A stretch of DNA of 64,000 bases from Candidatus Sulfotelmatobacter sp. Lineage in GTDB: Bacteria > Acidobacteriota > Terriglobia > Terriglobales > Acidobacteriaceae. Numbering within the stretch: position 1 is the stretch's first letter; every line of letters begins with the position of its first letter. Positions 34,800 through 42,398 of the stretch are shown piece by piece. A program made the translations under genes and the position numbers. The notes under the pieces were generated by a model. That model searched no databases and was not told the DNA's origin. It saw nothing but the letters and a program-made list of their open reading frames with translations. Where the stretch lies: positions 806,001 through 870,000 of the forward strand of contig DASYBM010000004.1 of NCBI GenBank assembly GCA_036500765.1, in the 5' to 3' direction.

Positions 34800-35312
34800 C
34801 TAGTGCTCGAGAGCGGCCAGGCAAGCCGCCTTTTGGGAAGCCAAGTCGGTCGAGTTGACTTTTTCCAATGCGGCACGAGCCTTCTTACGGTGCTTCGCGA
34901 TGGTTTCCGCATCCGGCTCGATATAGGGCACCGAGCATACTTGCTTGATCGGGAGATTCGGTCCCACCATGGCCAGGACGCCCGCGGCATTTCGGGTCAG
35001 CGCCATGGCCAACGAAAAATACAGATCGGTGGTGTGTCCGGCGTCGCTCGCTGTGAGCAGTTTCGCGGCGACCTCAAGCCAGGCCGGAGATCCGCTTTCG
35101 ATGCCGTGCAGCACGGTCTTCCATTGCCTGCCACTTCCGGAAGTAAATTTCTTCAGTACAATAGCCGGGCCTTGCGAATCAATCTCCGCGGAAACAGTCT
35201 TTGCGTCGACGAACGGCTTGCCGCTCTGTTTTTGTCCAAAGATAAAAGGACATAAAGCCGCAGTGACTAAGAGAACCTGCAAGAATGGGCTCGACCTAGC
35301 GTACAACTTCAA
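34800..35312 (-). CDS. Secreted protein overlapping the DUF2778 gene; possible periplasmic immunity partner
   Basis: 170 residues beginning at a TTG (35312), with a Sec signal (FLQVLLVTAALCPFIFGQ). The mature part is helical with one late Cys pair (VCSVPYI ... QKAACLAAL). Segments such as WLEVAAKLLTASDAGHTTDL and VCSVPYIEP recall small periplasmic proteins encoded next to peptidoglycan-acting toxins. The gene overlaps the 3' end of the DUF2778 gene by 17 bp, so the two are translated together. I infer an immunity-type or regulatory partner; there is no direct motif proof, and an ordinary secreted protein is the alternative. Confidence 0.6.
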   Translation of the reverse strand: MKLYARSSPFLQVLLVTAALCPFIFGQKQSGKPFVDAKTVSAEIDSQGPAIVLKKFTSGSGRQWKTVLHGIESGSPAWLEVAAKLLTASDAGHTTDLYFSLAMALTRNAAGVLAMVGPNLPIKQVCSVPYIEPDAETIAKHRKKARAALEKVNSTDLASQKAACLAALEH

Positions 35313-35652
35313 TTTCGTTGTCCCCGCTGCTGGAAATCTGATCCCGGATGTCGCGCGGTAGAATCACGCACCCTGTCGAAGCGTCGTGCCGCGTGTTATC
35401 GCCATGGATCAGGAATCCATCGCGTCCGCGCGCATCATGGCCGTCGGGTGTGAGCGCCATTACCTGCGGGCCATGAGTACGCGTGTCATGCGCGGGACCG
35501 ATGGTGTATCGCCCGCGTGGAACGGGTCCAACGTTGCGGGTCGCTTCTAAGTCTGGATTATTCCGCCCATGTCCACTTCCAGAGTACCCGGTCGCAACGA
35601 CTCGCCCGTTGTGCGTCAGCTGTCCGGTACTTTGGCTGTAAGTCCAAGACAT
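35296..35652 (-). CDS. DUF2778 (Tlde1-like) L,D-transpeptidase-type peptidoglycan enzyme
   Basis: 118 residues. The DUF2778 pattern is clear: GPVPRGRYTIGP (residues 42-53), VMALTPDGHDARGRDGF, then LIHGDN with His83 and STGCVIL with Cys95. These two form the His-Cys dyad of L,D-transpeptidase-like folds. In the type VI effectors Tlde1 the same domain cuts or exchanges peptidoglycan crosslinks of target cells. There is no signal peptide, as expected for a protein delivered by another system or released otherwise. The family is also found outside T6SS loci, and no T6SS genes are in this window. ATG 35652 gives the compact start; the frame is open to 35688. Confidence 0.72.
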   Translation of the reverse strand: MSWTYSQSTGQLTHNGRVVATGYSGSGHGRNNPDLEATRNVGPVPRGRYTIGPAHDTRTHGPQVMALTPDGHDARGRDGFLIHGDNTRHDASTGCVILPRDIRDQISSSGDNEIEVVR

Positions 35653-35823
35653 GGCGGAGAGTATACCTCTGGGTCCCGAGGCACACAAACGCTAAGTGAA
35701 ATTCCCCTTGGGGTTAGAGTTTTCCCGCCTATTGTCACGTCCGGGCTATTGACGTGCTCGGCCATCGCCCCTAACATGCCATGCAAAGAAACTAGCCGTG
35801 CGCGCGCTTTGTGTAACTACCGT

Positions 35824-38376
35824 ATGATTGGCCAGCTCGTGGGGCATTACCGGGTCCTCGAAAAGATCGGTGCAGGCGGGATGGGCGACGTCTTTCGCGC
35901 GCGCGACGAAAGGCTGGGGCGCGACGTTGCGCTGAAGTTGATTCGCCCGGCCCTGAGCGACAACCCCGATCGCTTGCGACGATTCGAACAGGAAGCGCGG
36001 GCCGCTGCCGCATTGAACCATCCCAACATCCTCGCGATCTATGACGTCGGCTTCGAAGGCGCCCTACCCTACATTGTCTCGGAGTTGCTGGCGGGCAAGG
36101 ATCTGCGCCAACGCTTGTCCGAAGGCGCGATTCCCCTGGAAGAAGCAACGGACTACGCGCTGCAAATCGCGCAAGGCCTCACAGCAGCGCACGAACGGCT
36201 GATTGTACATCGCGATCTAAAACCGGAAAATCTATTTCTCACTCAGGACGGAAGAGTCAAGATTCTCGACTTCGGAGTGGCCAAGCTCCAGGCTCCCGCG
36301 AAAGACGACCGCGCCATTGAAAGCCTGACCACGGTGACCAAGCACGGAGCCGTGATCGGAACCGTGGCTTACATGTCGCCTGAGCAACTGCGTGGCAAAG
36401 CGGTCGATCACCGCAGCGACATCTTCAGTTTCGGCGCCATTCTGTACGAAATGATGACCGGCTCCCGCGCTTTTCGCGGTGAGACAGAAGTTGACACCAT
36501 GACTGCGGTGTTGCTCGAAGGGCCTGCGCCCGCCAATTTAGAGCATGCTGCGATCCCGGCTGGATATCGGGATATCGTCACTCACTGTCTTGAAAAAGAT
36601 CCTGAGAACCGTTTCCAGTCCGTCAAAGATCTGGTGTTTGCGCTGCAAACTTTGTCAACATCGTCGCCGGTTCGAATGCGTTTCTCCTCCAGTTCGAGGA
36701 CTCGGGCTCCAGCAGCGTTGCCGTGGGCCATCGCAGGGGGATTGTCGGCGGCGATGTTGCTGCTTTTGCTGGTCCTTTTTTTGAATCGGCCCGTCGCATC
36801 GCCAACTTACCATCGCTTGACCTCAGAAGCGGGAACAGTCTATGCAGCGCGCTTCGCGCCCGACGGCCGGTCCATCGTCTACAGCGCAGCCTGGAACGGT
36901 AAGCCGGTGCAGCTCTTTTCGACCATCGGCAACTCTCTTCTGGCTCAGCCTCTGAATATGAGCGAAGCCAACCTGCTGGCAGTTTCGCCGAGCAACGAAT
37001 TGGCGGTGGTGGTGAACGGCACCCATAACGGGCAACTCGAAACCGTTGACGGAGTTCTCGCGACCGGGCCGGTGGCCGGCGGAACGCCGCGGCAAGTTCT
37101 GCCTGAGGTTCGCTGGGCCGACTGGGACGCGCACGGTCAGTTAGCGGTAGTTCATTACGTTGACGGACACAGTCGTTTGGAATTTCCGATCGGCCATCTG
37201 CTGTACCAGAGCGTTGGATGGATCAGCAATATTCGTTTCTCTCCTCGCGGCGATCGGATCGCGTTCATGGATCACCCTGCCCTCTGGGACAATCGCGGAT
37301 TCGTTTCCGTCGTAGACTTGGCCGGACAGGTTCGCAACCTGACGACAGAATGGGAAGACGAGAGCGGACTGGGGTGGCGGCCGGACGGCACACAGATATG
37401 GTTCACTGCCGCCGGCAAAGGCAACAATCGCAATTTGATGACCGTCGATCTCTCCGGCAAAATCCGAACTTTACTGGATCTGCCCCTCGGCATCACGTTG
37501 CAGGACATTGCCGCGGACGGTCGACTCCTGGTGGCCTTGAATTCCAGTCGCCTGGCCATGGACTTCGCCACTTTGAACACGAAGGAAGAGGTCGACCTTT
37601 CCGCTCACGATTGGAACTCCGCCCGCGACATTTCTCCTGACGGACAGTTTGTCCTGTTTGAGGATGCCAGTGAGACTGCGGGTCCGAACTATGCAGTCAT
37701 GCTGCGGAGAGTTGACGGTTCTCTTCCCGTCCGCCTGGGCGAGGGCAGCTCGGGAGGATTTTCTCCCGACGGAAAATGGGCGCTCTCGCTTTCTACCGTC
37801 GCTCCCCAGGTTACGCTGCTCCCCACCGGCACCGGTCAACCTCGTTCCATCCGCCTTGGCGGTCTCGATCACTTACAGAATGGCTACGGCCGTTTCCTGG
37901 ACGCGGAAAGGGTTATGCTCAATGGTGACGAGGCCGGACATGCCGCGCGCTGCTACGTCGTGGACTTGTCCAGTGGAAAAGCCAGGGCGATCACTCCAGA
38001 AGGAGTTACCTGCGGTCCGGCATCGCCCGACAGCCGCTTCGTTGTCGGAAAAGGAACCGCAGGATGGATGGCCATTTACTCCCTCCAGGGAGGCTCGCCT
38101 CGGCTCATTCCTCACGTCGATCCGCACTTCAATCCCGTGCAGTGGTCGAGCGACGGGTCGTCGCTTTACGGTTACCGGCTAGGTGAGTTTCCAAGCCGGG
38201 TATACAAGGTGGATATTGCCTCAGGGAAGCAGACCGTGGTCAAGGAACTGAAGCCGACGCTTCCCGCGGGAGTTGTAATGGTCGCACCGGTGGTGGTCAG
38301 TCGCGACGGCACACGATTCGCCTACTCCTATAATCAGACGCTGTCGGTTCTGTATATCGTCTCCGGCCTGCAGTAG
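35824..38376 (+). CDS. Membrane Ser/Thr protein kinase with C-terminal PD40 propeller
   Basis: 850 residues. Residues 9-270 are a Hanks-type kinase: glycine loop GAGGMGDVF, Lys38 (VALKLI), HRDLKPEN with Asp131, DFG at 149-151, and SPEQ. A single membrane helix lies at ~299-320 (LPWAIAGGLSAAMLLLLLVLF). Residues ~330-850 are a TolB/PD40-like beta-propeller outside the membrane, with repeats such as ARFAPDGRSIVYS, ARDISPDGQFVLFE and SSGGFSPDGKWALS. This kinase-TM-propeller design is abundant in Acidobacteria and is thought to sense extracytoplasmic signals. ATG 35824 starts the kinase domain directly; upstream extension to 35569 is not supported. Confidence 0.9.
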   Translation: MIGQLVGHYRVLEKIGAGGMGDVFRARDERLGRDVALKLIRPALSDNPDRLRRFEQEARAAAALNHPNILAIYDVGFEGALPYIVSELLAGKDLRQRLSEGAIPLEEATDYALQIAQGLTAAHERLIVHRDLKPENLFLTQDGRVKILDFGVAKLQAPAKDDRAIESLTTVTKHGAVIGTVAYMSPEQLRGKAVDHRSDIFSFGAILYEMMTGSRAFRGETEVDTMTAVLLEGPAPANLEHAAIPAGYRDIVTHCLEKDPENRFQSVKDLVFALQTLSTSSPVRMRFSSSSRTRAPAALPWAIAGGLSAAMLLLLLVLFLNRPVASPTYHRLTSEAGTVYAARFAPDGRSIVYSAAWNGKPVQLFSTIGNSLLAQPLNMSEANLLAVSPSNELAVVVNGTHNGQLETVDGVLATGPVAGGTPRQVLPEVRWADWDAHGQLAVVHYVDGHSRLEFPIGHLLYQSVGWISNIRFSPRGDRIAFMDHPALWDNRGFVSVVDLAGQVRNLTTEWEDESGLGWRPDGTQIWFTAAGKGNNRNLMTVDLSGKIRTLLDLPLGITLQDIAADGRLLVALNSSRLAMDFATLNTKEEVDLSAHDWNSARDISPDGQFVLFEDASETAGPNYAVMLRRVDGSLPVRLGEGSSGGFSPDGKWALSLSTVAPQVTLLPTGTGQPRSIRLGGLDHLQNGYGRFLDAERVMLNGDEAGHAARCYVVDLSSGKARAITPEGVTCGPASPDSRFVVGKGTAGWMAIYSLQGGSPRLIPHVDPHFNPVQWSSDGSSLYGYRLGEFPSRVYKVDIASGKQTVVKELKPTLPAGVVMVAPVVVSRDGTRFAYSYNQTLSVLYIVSGLQ

Positions 38377-38407
38377 CCGCGGCGAATGTCTGCTTCAAAC
38401 CGACGCT

Positions 38408-39451
38408 TCAGTCGAGAGATCCCGCAAAATCTGCGGCCACGTAGTGGAAAAATATCGACGTTGAGGTCTGACCTTTGCCGAGAACGTTGCGATAGTGCGG
38501 CAGCTTCGTTCCGCGATATGCCAGGCCGTCTCCCAGCGCTTGATAGACGGTGACGCTGCCGTTCGGCGTATCCAGTCGAATCGGCCACGGAGTCTCCAAA
38601 GTGGGCTCGGGCGAAAAATCCAGACATAGGGTGACGCTGAACTCGCATTGCTCCCGGTCGGTGTGCTTCTTCAGCTCTGCCCCGCTCAGATAGGAAGCCA
38701 TATAGACGTACGACGGCTTGAGCGGCTCGCCCGCGATCGCACTCAGCACCGGAGCGATCTGATGATGGAAGAAGCGCGCAACCGGTTCGTTATAGGCGAC
38801 GTAACGCCGCGGACTTTGGCCGTCTCCCAGCCGGATGGCGCCGGTGCGAATCAAATGGCGATAATAACGACGCAAAGCGGCGACATGAAAAGGAGGAATT
38901 AAGCAGGCAAGCGGCGCGTACCCTTTCTCGCGGAAAAGCGCGCCTGATTTTTCAATCGTGTTCCCCCAAGCGCGACGACACCGATCAGCGCGATCGAGCG
39001 AACTCAAAATACCGGCCTCAGACAATAGAGCGCGCGTTTCTTCCGAAAGAATCGAAAGCGCGGCTTCGTCCGCTCGCAGCCCTCGCACCAAAGCTCCCAG
39101 TTGCGGTCCGAGCCAGAATGGAAAAACCGTTTCACTCACGGGATTTCTCACCCACGCGATCATCCCCTGCAAAGCAAATCCCGTAAGCAGGTCGCGCTGC
39201 GGCGCAACCGCGTCCGGTAATAGCCCGTCCGAACTGAAAATGCAGTTGGGATTTAGAAATAGCGCCTCCCGCGGCTCACGACTGCTTAAAGCGGCAAGCG
39301 CCCGCCGTGGAATCAAATGCAGCGGCAACTCATCGATCAGGCAATGGTAGCGGCCCGGAGGAAGGGTCGCGGCATAGCTCTGCCGCGACCCTCCTCCCAT
39401 GAGGCTTTCCAACCATCCCATCCAGGCCGCATTGTTTAGTGACGTAGCCAT
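38408..39451 (-). CDS. 2-oxoglutarate/Fe(II)-dependent oxygenase-like protein
   Basis: 347 residues. A C-terminal double-stranded beta-helix carries an HxD at His263/Asp265 (KKHTDREQCEFSVTLCLD) and a distal His319 (LPHYRN), which fits an Fe(II)/2OG dioxygenase. The first ~190 residues are helical and unassigned. It starts inside the 3' end of the other 2OG oxygenase gene (16-bp overlap), so the pair is co-translated. It is not closely similar to that neighbour outside the iron ligands. Substrate unknown; a modification enzyme for a protein or peptide encoded elsewhere is possible. Confidence 0.68.
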   Translation of the reverse strand: MATSLNNAAWMGWLESLMGGGSRQSYAATLPPGRYHCLIDELPLHLIPRRALAALSSREPREALFLNPNCIFSSDGLLPDAVAPQRDLLTGFALQGMIAWVRNPVSETVFPFWLGPQLGALVRGLRADEAALSILSEETRALLSEAGILSSLDRADRCRRAWGNTIEKSGALFREKGYAPLACLIPPFHVAALRRYYRHLIRTGAIRLGDGQSPRRYVAYNEPVARFFHHQIAPVLSAIAGEPLKPSYVYMASYLSGAELKKHTDREQCEFSVTLCLDFSPEPTLETPWPIRLDTPNGSVTVYQALGDGLAYRGTKLPHYRNVLGKGQTSTSIFFHYVAADFAGSLD

Positions 39452-40731
39452 CCGTTCAGGGTGAAGCGGCTATCGGCGAACTGCCCCGAGGGGCACTTCA
39501 CCGGAGTGATTTCGTGCAGCAACTCGCAGGGAAAGAAGACGATCTGATTTTGTTGCGGGATGATCGTCTGGTAACTGCCTTCGCTGGCGTAATTGTCTCC
39601 TTCCAGACGGGCATCATAAATAAGTAGCTCTCCGCCTTCAAACCGCCGCGGCTCGCGCTGGAAGAAGTAGACGAATGTGAGATGGCGGGCAGCCACGCGG
39701 TCGCTGCCGTTATCGCTGTGGAAGCGGAAGAAGTCTCCGTCATTGCTGGCGGTAATCTGCGCCTCCACGCCGGCGATGGAAAATTCCTCCATGCCGAGCT
39801 TCTGCAAGACTTGCGGCAACACGGTCTTGATGCGTTCCAGCATCACATTCTGATACTGAGCCAGATCCATCAATACGCGGGAGCGGCGATGTTCATAGTT
39901 CACGACCCCGCCATCTGCGGCAGGAGAAATGACCTCGCTGGCGCTGAAGGCAACTTCCTGTGCCAGCGTGTAGCCCGTGAGTTCCTCCAGTTCCTGCGGC
40001 GCCAGAAATTCGTCGAGCAGCACGCAGCGTGCCGGAAGGCGAGACGGTCGCTCCAAAACCGCTACCGACTTCTGGGCCACGATCTCAAGATCAGTCGACC
40101 CGCCCGGGGATTGTGGTTGCCCGGGTGACGCAGGCACACCTGGGGTGCGCATCGGCTGGCCAGGAGCGTGGGGCTCTTTGTGAGGTGCATGTACTCCTGG
40201 AGGCTGTGGACCACCCGGCGACTGCGGCTGGCCCGCTCCGGGTACAACCGGAGTTCGCATCGGACCGACTGAAGGTTGCGGCCCTTTATCGGGCGCTTTC
40301 ACCCCTGGCGGCTGAGGAGAACCCGGAGACTGTGGTTGACTCTGCGAACGCAATGGAACGTGGGATTCGGACATGGCGCGACGAAACTCTCCCGAAGGAT
40401 CCTGCTCGAAGGGAGAGTGCGGTCCCAGATGCGGGCCAGCAGAACTCTCGGTTCGCGGGTTGCTTAGATCGCCAAGGGGCAATCCGCTATTGCTTAGGAT
40501 GTTTTCAACAATACTCCCGCCCAGCACGGCGAAAGCCCGCTGCGCCACAGTTTCGCCGAGAGCCGACGCAATCACCGTTCGGACCGCGTTCTGGGTCTCC
40601 TGATTCTCGCCGGCCGCAGCCTTGGCGTGTTGTAGCAGAGTGGCCAGCAATGAGCGCTCGGGCCCGCTTAGTATCCGTTCATCTTGCATTAAGGTCTGGG
40701 AAAAGGAATCTAGAATCTGCTTCGGTGTCAT
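39436..40731 (-). CDS. Prolyl-4-hydroxylase-type 2OG-Fe(II) oxygenase with X-Pro-Gly repeat region
   Basis: 431 residues in three parts: a helical N-terminus (~1-85), a Pro/Gly/Gln-rich repeat region (131-211), and a P4H-type oxygenase domain (~237-431). Iron ligands are His338 and Asp340 (FFRFHSDNG) and His406 (ELLHEITPV), with the 2OG-binding Arg422 in SRFTLNGW. The middle contains two to three ~35-residue repeats (QPQSPG, PQPPGV, PMRTP ...) with nine X-Pro-Gly triplets, the classical substrate of collagen prolyl hydroxylases, so self-modification is a reasonable guess. ATG 40731 (GGGAGG 10 nt upstream) is preferred over GTG 40740. Confidence 0.78.
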   Translation of the reverse strand: MTPKQILDSFSQTLMQDERILSGPERSLLATLLQHAKAAAGENQETQNAVRTVIASALGETVAQRAFAVLGGSIVENILSNSGLPLGDLSNPRTESSAGPHLGPHSPFEQDPSGEFRRAMSESHVPLRSQSQPQSPGSPQPPGVKAPDKGPQPSVGPMRTPVVPGAGQPQSPGGPQPPGVHAPHKEPHAPGQPMRTPGVPASPGQPQSPGGSTDLEIVAQKSVAVLERPSRLPARCVLLDEFLAPQELEELTGYTLAQEVAFSASEVISPAADGGVVNYEHRRSRVLMDLAQYQNVMLERIKTVLPQVLQKLGMEEFSIAGVEAQITASNDGDFFRFHSDNGSDRVAARHLTFVYFFQREPRRFEGGELLIYDARLEGDNYASEGSYQTIIPQQNQIVFFPCELLHEITPVKCPSGQFADSRFTLNGWLRH

Positions 40732-40890
40732 GAGAGACACGCCTCCCTGCGTGTATTCCTCAAAATACAGTCAGATTTTTCGACCACTATGCAACGAGGG
40801 AAGAGCCACGACAATATACCGGGAGGCTGTTGAAAATCCAAGAAGAAAATGCGCCCGAACCAAAAAGCACCCGATGAAAATCGGACAGGA

Positions 40891-41631
40891 CTAACGCGCT
40901 GTCATCGCGCCGACTAACGACTGGCCAACCGACGACTGGCCAATCAACGATTGGCTAACCAACGAGTGAAAGACTTTCATTCCGTCAGTGCACCCTAATT
41001 CAGGCTCGGCCGAGCGTTCCGGGTGCGGCATCATGCCAACGACATTGCCGCCCGAGTTGCAAATGCCTGCAATATTGTCCAGCGATCCGTTGGGATTACT
41101 CGCTGCACTGATCTCGCCACCATCGGAGCAATAACGAAACACGATCCGATTGTCGCGCTGTAACTCCTGAAGAGTATCAGGGCCGCAAAAGTAGTTTCCT
41201 TCCATGTGACCGATCGGAATGGTGAGCACCTCTCCGTTCGAGCACATATTGGTGAAGGCAGTCGCGGCATTTTCCACGCGTACCTGCACGGGTTTGCAGA
41301 CGTACTTCAGGCCAACGTTGCGCATCAAGGCGCCCGGCAAAAGGCCCGACTCGCAAAGGATCTGGAAACCGTTGCAGATGCCCAGCACCAATCCACCGCC
41401 ATCGGCGAACTTGCGCACCGACTCCATTACCGGCGAGAACTTGGCGATCGCACCGGTCCGCAGATAATCGCCATAGGCGAAGCCTCCGGGAACGATCACG
41501 GCATCGCAGTTTTCCAGGTCGTGCGATTCATGCCACAAAAAAGTGGCCGGTTGCTTCGCGACGTGCTGAATCGTCCAGAACGCATCGTGATCGCAGTTGG
41601 AACCGGGAAAAACGATGACGCCAAATTTCAT
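40891..41631 (-). CDS. purQ: Phosphoribosylformylglycinamidine synthase subunit PurQ
   Basis: 246-residue glutaminase subunit of FGAM synthase in de novo purine synthesis. The class I amidotransferase triad is visible: nucleophile Cys in GICNGFQIL (~residue 85), and His-Glu in [24 protein letters not shown] and [12 protein letters not shown] are PurQ signatures. The C-terminus is unusual: the last ~20 residues are a low-complexity repeat ([14 protein letters not shown]) encoded by a 15-bp tandem repeat, beyond where PurQ normally ends. purS and purL are not adjacent in the window. Confidence 0.93.
   Translation of the reverse strand: MKFGVIVFPGSNCDHDAFWTIQHVAKQPATFLWHESHDLENCDAVIVPGGFAYGDYLRTGAIAKFSPVMESVRKFADGGGLVLGICNGFQILCESGLLPGALMRNVGLKYVCKPVQVRVENAATAFTNMCSNGEVLTIPIGHMEGNYFCGPDTLQELQRDNRIVFRYCSDGGEISAASNPNGSLDNIAGICNSGGNVVGMMPHPERSAEPELGCTDGMKVFHSLVSQSLIGQSSVGQSLVGAMTAR
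40911..40970. repeat. 15-bp tandem repeat, four units, translated in PurQ
   Basis: CGACTAACGACTGGC, CAACCGACGACTGGC, CAATCAACGATTGGC, TAACCAACGAGTGAA. Read on the minus strand the units give five-residue repeats (QSLVG-like) at the PurQ C-terminus. The period of 15 keeps the frame. Confidence 0.8.
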
Positions 41632-42012
41632 GGATGCCCTCAAACTGTGGGGAATTGAGTTTAGTCTAGCACGCCACAGATTGTGTGGGCGGACACTCTT
41701 GTCCGGTGCCTTTGATTTTGATTGATTTTGGTTTTGACTTTGACTCCACCGTCTCGGCGAAATCGAAACCAGAGAAAACAGCGGGCAGAGCTGTTGCCGA
41801 AGGGAGACCCCGATGCCACACCACCGTCATCCCGGCGTTCTCTACAGCGTGTTGCCTATCACGATGATCTTGCGTAATTAAATTCGTAATGGTTACTTCA
41901 GGGACGGAAAGATGATAACGGGAAGATGGATAGGAAAGAGCGAAAGCAATGGGCGTGCGCCTGACGAAATGGAAGCGCAACGGGGACGCACGCCCAAGCC
42001 CCAAAAACCTTT

Positions 42013-42129
42013 CTACAGAAGCCCTTGCGAGCGAAACCGCGTCACTGGATCGACTATCGCTTGCCGCTTAAAAATCCAGCGAGCCACCGCAATGCCAATC
42101 GCCGCATACCAAAGATGCACTACTCGCAT
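42013..42129 (-). CDS. Possible small single-helix membrane protein (38 aa)
   Basis: An ATG at 42129 opens a 38-residue frame reading RVVHLWYAAIGIAVARWIFK at its start, i.e. one amphipathic/hydrophobic helix flanked by Arg/Lys, then a short polar tail (DPVTRFRSQGLL). A strong Shine-Dalgarno (AGAGGGGGG) lies just upstream. The upstream CCTCCCCCT (around 42163-42172) could pair with that SD, forming a hairpin that hides it. I know no family. It could be chance, since the frame is short; the SD is the main support. Confidence 0.38.
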   Translation of the reverse strand: MRVVHLWYAAIGIAVARWIFKRQAIVDPVTRFRSQGLL

Positions 42130-42316
42130 AGGTCACCCCCCTCTCGGAATCGACCTCGTTGATCCTCAGGGGGAGGAACAACACAATCTCTATCGGCACA
42201 ATAGCAATAGACCAGTTCTTGGACAAGGCCCGACAGTGCTATGGAAGTGGCACGGAAGTAATAGGAGTAGAGGGAAGACCGAGTCGGGCGGAAAGCCCAG
42301 AAACCGGACCAGTTAG

Positions 42317-42344
42317 CTGCGGCGGGCGACTCGGCCCGCCGCAG
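42317..42344. repeat. GC-rich 11-bp-arm hairpin
   Basis: Arms CTGCGGCGGGC and GCCCGCCGCAG with a GACTCG loop, perfect over 11 bp. It lies 55 bp after the stop of the BNR gene (minus strand), but no T-run follows, so it is a palindromic element or RNA-stabilising stem rather than a standard terminator. Confidence 0.6.
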
Positions 42345-42355
42345 CGCCCGGCTGG

Positions 42356-42393
42356 ATCGGAGGCTACAGGGAACATCGGAGGCTACAGGGAAC
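42356..42393. repeat. 19-bp perfect direct repeat, two units
   Basis: ATCGGAGGCTACAGGGAAC occurs twice back to back (42356-42374 and 42375-42393), 5 bp before the stop codon end of the BNR gene. Confidence 0.78.
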
Positions 42394-42398
42394 AAAGA

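Larger units (their letters stand above)
41632..42398. other. Long intergenic region with palindromes, repeats and one possible small gene
   Basis: 767 bp between purQ and the BNR gene, without a long credible gene. It holds a GGACA-type hairpin (41690-41705), a simple TTTGA/TTTTG-rich stretch (~41708-41745), a possible 38-residue ORF on the minus strand (42013-42129), an 11-bp-arm hairpin (42317-42344) and a 19-bp direct repeat (42356-42393). Confidence 0.6.

Noticed and set aside
41666-42004. 112-residue open frame on the minus strand after purQ
   Set aside because: Crosses a palindromic element and a simple TTTGA-rich stretch, has no ribosome-binding site and has low-complexity KSKPKSIK sequence.
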